From NCBI GenBank assembly GCA_910583965.1, contig CAJUAE010000018.1:1-46489 (forward strand): a DNA stretch of 46,489 nucleotides, written 5' to 3'. Positions 41,753 to 46,489 of the stretch are shown piece after piece. Numbering within the stretch: position 1 is the first letter of the stretch; each line of letters starts with the position of its first letter. This stretch comes from an uncultured Lachnospiraceae bacterium (GTDB lineage Bacteria; Bacillota; Clostridia; Lachnospirales; Lachnospiraceae). Below the pieces are notes generated by a model. That model ran no database searches and was not told the DNA's origin. It was given only the letters and a program-made list of their open reading frames with translations. The position numbers and the translations under genes were made by a program.

Positions 41753-43042
41753 TTATTCTTTTTTCGTGTAATCCTTAAAATGAAATTCCTTTTTTCCTGA
41801 AGCATAATCTTCGACAATCTGCCCATTTCCATAAAGTTTATATTTATAAGTTAACAACCCCTCAATACCCACAGGCCCTCTTGCGTGAATCTTTCCGGTA
41901 CTGATACCCACCTCAGCACCAAAGCCATAGCGAAATCCATCTGCAAAACGTGTTGAACAATTTTGATACACACCCGCAGAATCAACCATTCTCATAAAAT
42001 ACTCTGCTGTTTCTTGATTCTCCGTAATGACACAATCTGTATGGTGGGAACCATACTTATTAATATGCACAATTGCCTCATCAATGTTTTTAACAGTCTT
42101 TGCTGAAAGTACTAAGTCAAGATATTCTGTCTCAAAATCCTCGTCCGTCGCCTCTTTACTATTATATTGTTTGGCAATATCAGTAGTGGCACGCAATTCA
42201 ATATGATGTTTTTGAAATGCTTTATTTAGCTCTGGCATCAAACAATCGACTGCATCTTTATGGATTAATAGTGTCTCGACTGCATTACATGCAGCAGCAT
42301 ACTGCATTTTGGCATCAATAATGATTGGAATCGCCTTGTCAATGTCAAATTCCTTATCCACATAAATATGACAAATGCCATCTGCATGTCCCATGACAGG
42401 TATCTTGGTATTGTCCATAATATACTGTACAAAAGCATTAGAGCCTCTTGGTATCAATAAATCAACCGATTCCTGACAAGATAACAACTCTGATATCTCA
42501 TCACGCTGTTCTGCCTGAAAAAGACAATTCTCTGGCAAACCACATTCTCTAGCTGCCTGCGCAATCAGTGAAAAAAGTATTTTGTTGGTGTGTTTTGTCT
42601 CACTTCCACCCTTTAATATCGCACAGTTGCCGCTTTTAATACAAAGACTGGCAATCTGTACCAGCGCATCGGGTCGCGCCTCAAAGATAACACCGATAAC
42701 ACCGATTGGACAACTCTCCCGTACAAGCGTTAATCCTTTGTCCAGTTCCCGTACAAACTGTGTCTCATAAACCTTATCAGGCATAGCAACTAGATTCTCG
42801 ATTCCTTTCACGACATCGCAAAGCTTCTGTGATGTAAATTTTAACCGCTTTACAACTGCTTCTGGAATATTATTTTCTGCTGCCTCTAACAAATCTTGCT
42901 CATTTGCCCGAAATATCTCCTCTTGATTTGTCTGTAAAGCCTTAATTATTGCTAAGAGTGCACGCTTTCTCACCTCGGCAGACTTGGAAGCCATCTTTGT
43001 GCTATCAAGTTTCATCGCTGCTGCTTTTTCTCTTATTGTCAT
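41753..43042 (-). CDS. proA: Glutamate-5-semialdehyde dehydrogenase (gamma-glutamyl phosphate reductase)
   Basis: 429 residues, full length. It reduces gamma-glutamyl phosphate to glutamate semialdehyde with NADPH, the second step of proline synthesis. ESCPIGVIGVIFEARPDALV is the conserved N-terminal block. YAAACNAVETLLIH contains the catalytic cysteine, and VYQNCSTRFADGFRYGFGAE is the C-terminal signature. proB, usually its partner gene, is not in this window, so proA is separated from it here. GGAG precedes the ATG. It follows the 5-formyl-THF cyclo-ligase gene by 17 bases. Confidence 0.96.
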   Translation of the reverse strand: MTIREKAAAMKLDSTKMASKSAEVRKRALLAIIKALQTNQEEIFRANEQDLLEAAENNIPEAVVKRLKFTSQKLCDVVKGIENLVAMPDKVYETQFVRELDKGLTLVRESCPIGVIGVIFEARPDALVQIASLCIKSGNCAILKGGSETKHTNKILFSLIAQAARECGLPENCLFQAEQRDEISELLSCQESVDLLIPRGSNAFVQYIMDNTKIPVMGHADGICHIYVDKEFDIDKAIPIIIDAKMQYAAACNAVETLLIHKDAVDCLMPELNKAFQKHHIELRATTDIAKQYNSKEATDEDFETEYLDLVLSAKTVKNIDEAIVHINKYGSHHTDCVITENQETAEYFMRMVDSAGVYQNCSTRFADGFRYGFGAEVGISTGKIHARGPVGIEGLLTYKYKLYGNGQIVEDYASGKKEFHFKDYTKKE

Positions 43043-43059
43043 ACACTAAAACTCCATTC

Positions 43060-43641
43060 TTATATTCTTAAAAACGAATAAATAATCTCCTCTGTCACAA
43101 TTTTATCCATTTTAATGTCGTGTGCATCGCGAGGAATTTCATCGACAATCTGACAGGCAAACGCCAGTGCCATTGTTGAGATCTGACGTCTATTCATAAG
43201 AAATTTATCATAAAAACCTTTTCCATATCCTACTCGATAGCCTGACGTATCAAATGCCACACCTGGCAAAACTGCCAGTGTATCTTCCTGCGGTTGAAAT
43301 TTATAGCGCATTTTCATGTCTTCTTTTGGTTCTAAGATATCCATATATCCTCTCTCAAGTTGCCGAATAGAGATTATCTGATAAAATTCCATCGTATTTG
43401 TCATTTTGTCTACTTTGGGAAAATAAATCTTTTTTCTGTGCAGGAGCGCGTTCTCAAAAATGCCGCGTGTCATAACCTCTCGGCAATAATCTGCATACAA
43501 CAATATATTATCAGCCTCCCTGTACTCTGGCGTTTTAATCACCTTTTGTACAATCGCTTCGCTTTTTGCCGCTGTCTCCTCATCTGTCAGTCCTTTTCGG
43601 ACTTCAAGTATTCGTTTCCTTATCTCTGTTTTGGTTTCCAT
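43060..43641 (-). CDS. 5-formyltetrahydrofolate cyclo-ligase
   Basis: 193 residues. It converts 5-formyl-THF to 5,10-methenyl-THF with ATP, recycling a folate storage form. RKRILEVRKGLTDEE is the basic N-terminal ATP-binding region. LAVLPGVAFDTSGYRVGYGK, then GFYDKFL, is the family signature. I chose the ATG at 43641, after GGAG; the longer frame starts at a TTG that overlaps that site. It is co-transcribed with DUF896 and proA, judging by spacing. Confidence 0.93.
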   Translation of the reverse strand: METKTEIRKRILEVRKGLTDEETAAKSEAIVQKVIKTPEYREADNILLYADYCREVMTRGIFENALLHRKKIYFPKVDKMTNTMEFYQIISIRQLERGYMDILEPKEDMKMRYKFQPQEDTLAVLPGVAFDTSGYRVGYGKGFYDKFLMNRRQISTMALAFACQIVDEIPRDAHDIKMDKIVTEEIIYSFLRI

Positions 43642-43683
43642 TTTGTCACTCCACAATATTTTCTATTCGCTCTCGGAGTCCCT

Positions 43684-43920
43684 TTATTCTGTCGTGTATT
43701 TTTCCATTCTTTTTGCTCTCATTTCACCGAGATTTCTAATGCTTCCATCCTGTTCCTTTATGGAAATATTATCCAGTTGTCCTCTCAGATTGGCTCGTAT
43801 ATTTGCTATATATTCCGCGCGCAACGCTGCCTGTTCTGCCTGTTCCTCCTCAGTAAGACCTTCCTCCTGTGATTTGTGATACAGTTCATTAATCCGTTTT
43901 ATTTTTTCCTCTATATTCAT
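43684..43920 (-). CDS. DUF896 (UPF0291/YnzC family) small protein
   Basis: 78 residues. The pattern IEEKIKRINELYHKSQEEGL, then TEEEQAEQAALRAEYIANIR and ANLRGQLDNISI, is the YnzC/DUF896 family, which forms a helical hairpin. It is cytoplasmic. Bacillus YneB-YnzC is linked to the SOS region, but its function is not settled. I chose the ATG at 43920, preceded by GGGGG; the first ATG (43932) contains part of that site. It lies between nfo, a DNA repair gene, and the folate gene. Confidence 0.9.
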   Translation of the reverse strand: MNIEEKIKRINELYHKSQEEGLTEEEQAEQAALRAEYIANIRANLRGQLDNISIKEQDGSIRNLGEMRAKRMEKYTTE

Positions 43921-43970
43921 ATTAACCCCCATTCCATATGCTTTGCAACAACAAATTTAAAAACAATTCC

Positions 43971-44792
43971 TTACCAGCTCCTTATCATGGCAATCTCTTT
44001 GATATATCCTGCGTCATCATTTGGTGTTTCCAAGATAAACGGTTTGTCTTTCAGTAACGGATGTTTTACCACTGCCTTTAACGCATCCATACCAATTTCT
44101 CCCTGACCAATCTTCTGATGACGATCTTTGTGAGAGCCACACACATTCATACTATCATTAAAATGAATCGCTTTGAGTCGGTCAATCCCTATAATATCAT
44201 CAAATTCTTTCAAAACACCATCCAAATTATTGACAATATCATATCCTCCATCCCACACATGACAGGTATCAAAACATACTCCAACGTTTTCCTGTTGCTC
44301 TACCAAATCAAGAATCGCTCGCAACTCCGCAAATGTTCCGCCAATCTCAGAACCCTTTCCCGCCATTGTTTCCAACAAGACAATTGTAGTATACTCTGGT
44401 TTTACAGCGTAATTAATAGCATCTGCAATCATTGGAATTGCTACTTCTGCTCCTTGTCCTACATGAGAACCTGGATGAAAATTATAATAATTTCCCGACA
44501 AATATTCCATGCGTCTTAAATCTTCTGCCATCGCCTCGCGCGAGAAATTTCTAACTTTTTCCTTGTCTGAACATACATTCAATGTATAGGGTGCATGCGC
44601 AACTAGTTTGCCAAAATTATGTGCTTGCATAAACTTGCATAATCTTGCTGCATCCTCTGGATCATGTTCTCTAACTGCACCGCCTCTTGGATTTCTAGTA
44701 AAAAAAGCAAAAGTATTTCCTCCCAATTTCAGTTCTTTCTGCCCCATAATCTCATAACCACTTGCACAAGACAGATGATTTCCTATAACCAT
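43971..44792 (-). CDS. nfo: Deoxyribonuclease IV (endonuclease IV, AP endonuclease)
   Basis: 273 residues, normal length. It cleaves DNA 5' to abasic sites in base excision repair using three zinc ions. The metal ligand motifs are present: YYNFHPGSHVGQG, the glutamate of LLETMAGKGSEIG, VGVCFDTCHVWDGGYD, LKAIHFNDSM, then the HKDRHQKIGQGEIG block. AAAGGAA precedes the ATG. It follows cls by 85 bases and precedes the DUF896 gene by 50 bases, all on the minus strand. Confidence 0.96.
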   Translation of the reverse strand: MVIGNHLSCASGYEIMGQKELKLGGNTFAFFTRNPRGGAVREHDPEDAARLCKFMQAHNFGKLVAHAPYTLNVCSDKEKVRNFSREAMAEDLRRMEYLSGNYYNFHPGSHVGQGAEVAIPMIADAINYAVKPEYTTIVLLETMAGKGSEIGGTFAELRAILDLVEQQENVGVCFDTCHVWDGGYDIVNNLDGVLKEFDDIIGIDRLKAIHFNDSMNVCGSHKDRHQKIGQGEIGMDALKAVVKHPLLKDKPFILETPNDDAGYIKEIAMIRSW

Positions 44793-44877
44793 ATTTTATT
44801 GTTCCTTTCTTTCCTGAAATATAAAGCTTACAAAAAGCTGTCTATCATCCTCAACATTAATGCCATAAAAACAGTTT

Positions 44878-46476
44878 TTATACTAACGGTGCAAAAATAC
44901 GCAGCATACCATCAATAATATTGTGTATCAACCCATTATTTTCCTCTAACAGAGTGCGTTCTTTACTAATTTCCATAGACGCATCCAAATCCTTTTTCAA
45001 ATCACTAAGAATAGAAGCCTTATAAAACAACGCATTGCATTCATAATGCAAATACAAACTTCTGTAATCAAGATTAACTGTCCCGATAGAACCAATACAG
45101 TCATCGACAAGACACGCCTTTGCATGTACAAATCCTGGTGTGTACTCAAAAATTCTAACGCCTGCCTCTAACAAATCGCGATAGTAACTTCTTGACATGC
45201 GATATACAAGTTTCTTATCAGGGATTCCGGGCATAATAATGCGAACATCCACGCCACGCTTCGCCGCCCGCACAAACGCATCGCGTAAACCGTCACCCAG
45301 CAATAAATAAGGTGTATAAAACCATGCATAATCTTTTGATTGACCAAGTAAGTCTATGAAAAGATTATTGCTCGCTGCATCTTCTCTGTTCGGAGAATCA
45401 TAATATGGCTGTACATAACCATCAAATTTATGTTCCTTTTGCACTCGCATAGGAACATAATCCTCACCAATTAGTTCTTTTGTAATCTTGTCAAAAGAAG
45501 ATGCATTCCAAAACTCAATAAACATATAAGCGTAACTTCTAATAGCATCTCCTGTAATCCGAAAACCAATATCTTTCCAGTGTCCAAAAGGATGCTCCTC
45601 ATTGATATATTCATCTGCCAAATTGATACCGCCGCTAAATGCCACAACGCCATCCACTACCATAATTTTACGGTGATCTCTATTATTGAGTGCCCCGCTC
45701 AATACAATCATTGGATTGAACTTTTCACATTTAATGCCCTTTTTTAAAAGTGATAATCTGTTTCTGTGAGAAAACGTACCAATACTTCCAATATCATCAT
45801 ACAGCACTCGAATATCTACGCCCTCTTGCACCTTCTGTTCCATCACATCAACCATTGCCTGCCACAGAACACCCTCCTGTACAATAAAATATTCAATAAA
45901 CACATAACGCTTCGCTTCTTTTAGCGCAGAAAGCATCTCTTCAAACAATTGTTCTCCTATCGGATAATATTGAGCAGTATCATTTCTCAACACTGGAAAA
46001 CCTGTAATCTTTTTGACATAAGTACACGTTTGTGCAACGCGTTTGTCTTCCTGTCTTAACTGTTCTTGAACTTCTGTGTCATCCATTAATGTGATGGGAA
46101 GACTGTTTTTGACTGCCTTCAGTCTTTGTTCTAGCGCCTTACCTGTCCGCTTATTGCCATAGAGTAGATACATCAGTGCGCCTGGCAACGGTGCCACAAA
46201 CATCACCAGAAGCCACAGCATTTTGTAAGCCCCCTCATCTCGCTTAGAGATTAAAAACAAAACAAACAACGCAGACAGAACCGACAAAACACTATAAAAT
46301 AGCGTGGCAAATGGCACAAGCCACTTTGCAAGTGCATAGATAATCAGACCTTGTAATAACACCACAGGCAGTATGGAAACAATCCGTCCAGTGACAATAC
46401 TTCGCACGCTTGTCTTTTTTACTTTATGTATTGTGTCCTTTATTTCTTGCTTTATTTGTGTTGATTTATCTGACAA
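44878..46476 (-). CDS. cls: Cardiolipin synthase (phospholipase D family)
   Basis: 532 residues. A cytoplasmic basic N-terminus is followed by three or so membrane helices (about 33-55, 57-77, 85-105). Two PLD domains carry the HKD motifs: HRKIMVVD near residue 268 and HAKACLVD near 450, both complete. It condenses two phosphatidylglycerol molecules to cardiolipin plus glycerol at the membrane. It starts with TTG at 46476, with GGAGG eight bases upstream at the window edge. It is longer than Bacillus ClsA (about 480) because of an extended N-terminus. Any upstream promoter lies outside the window. Confidence 0.94.
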   Translation of the reverse strand: MSDKSTQIKQEIKDTIHKVKKTSVRSIVTGRIVSILPVVLLQGLIIYALAKWLVPFATLFYSVLSVLSALFVLFLISKRDEGAYKMLWLLVMFVAPLPGALMYLLYGNKRTGKALEQRLKAVKNSLPITLMDDTEVQEQLRQEDKRVAQTCTYVKKITGFPVLRNDTAQYYPIGEQLFEEMLSALKEAKRYVFIEYFIVQEGVLWQAMVDVMEQKVQEGVDIRVLYDDIGSIGTFSHRNRLSLLKKGIKCEKFNPMIVLSGALNNRDHRKIMVVDGVVAFSGGINLADEYINEEHPFGHWKDIGFRITGDAIRSYAYMFIEFWNASSFDKITKELIGEDYVPMRVQKEHKFDGYVQPYYDSPNREDAASNNLFIDLLGQSKDYAWFYTPYLLLGDGLRDAFVRAAKRGVDVRIIMPGIPDKKLVYRMSRSYYRDLLEAGVRIFEYTPGFVHAKACLVDDCIGSIGTVNLDYRSLYLHYECNALFYKASILSDLKKDLDASMEISKERTLLEENNGLIHNIIDGMLRIFAPLV

Positions 46477-46489
46477 TAATATTTCCTCC

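Overview
The window reads as chromosomal DNA from a low-G+C Clostridia member, most likely a Lachnospiraceae-type gut anaerobe. That is an inference from the AT-rich codon use, strong AGGAGG-type ribosome sites, and proteins of familiar Firmicutes types (DUF4272, DUF896, SEC-C, T-box control, SPFH/NfeD pair, LytTR two-component system). The species cannot be fixed from the sequence. Nearly all genes lie on the minus strand; the plus-strand exceptions are a small membrane protein, a transporter remnant and an AraC regulator near the left end. I see no rRNA, tRNA, CRISPR array, prophage or intact transposase.

Layout. 1-420: a minus-strand T-box leader with promoter and terminator, controlling a gene beyond the left edge, with a palindromic repeat just past its terminator. 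423-2040: a PARG-like macrodomain enzyme and a SEC-C protein. 2.1-6.7 kb: a small membrane protein, a remnant of a queuosine-precursor transporter abutting a structured repeat, an acyltransferase, a MATE exporter, an HPr-like protein without the active histidine, and an AraC regulator. 6.7-13.2 kb: a BMP-type nucleoside ABC transporter operon ending in a DUF4272 gene. 13.3-17.2 kb: purC-purB-purA. 17.2-24.4 kb: a four-gene operon of unknown function (1223-residue beta/alpha-solenoid protein, degenerate Hsp70/actin-like protein, TPR-like protein, membrane-anchored coiled-coil protein). 24.8-28.0 kb: NfeD, SPFH protein, LytTR regulator and GHKL kinase. 28.2-29.7 kb: CsoR-type repressor, DUF3783 protein and a Cys-rich ThyX-like protein. 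30-33 kb: hemW and lepA. 33.2-37.8 kb: potABCD. 38.2-40.6 kb: a polar amino acid ABC transporter. 40.7-46.5 kb: housekeeping genes (cls, nfo, DUF896, 5-formyl-THF cyclo-ligase, proA, an exported SH3-like protein and a small conserved-looking protein).

How they fit. Nucleoside import lies beside the pur genes for IMP-to-AMP synthesis, which suggests a purine acquisition neighbourhood. Polyamine and amino acid importers with proA form a nitrogen-acquisition block. The best candidate for an undescribed system is the four-gene operon at 17255-24400: no product has a signal peptide, only the last has membrane helices, and the genes are closely packed behind one good promoter. This suggests a cytoplasmic machine tethered to the membrane by the coiled-coil protein.

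Two dispersed repeat families also stand out. One is a modular element with nested hairpins, seen as four units at three loci. The other is a motif sitting directly behind the U-tract of two unrelated terminators.
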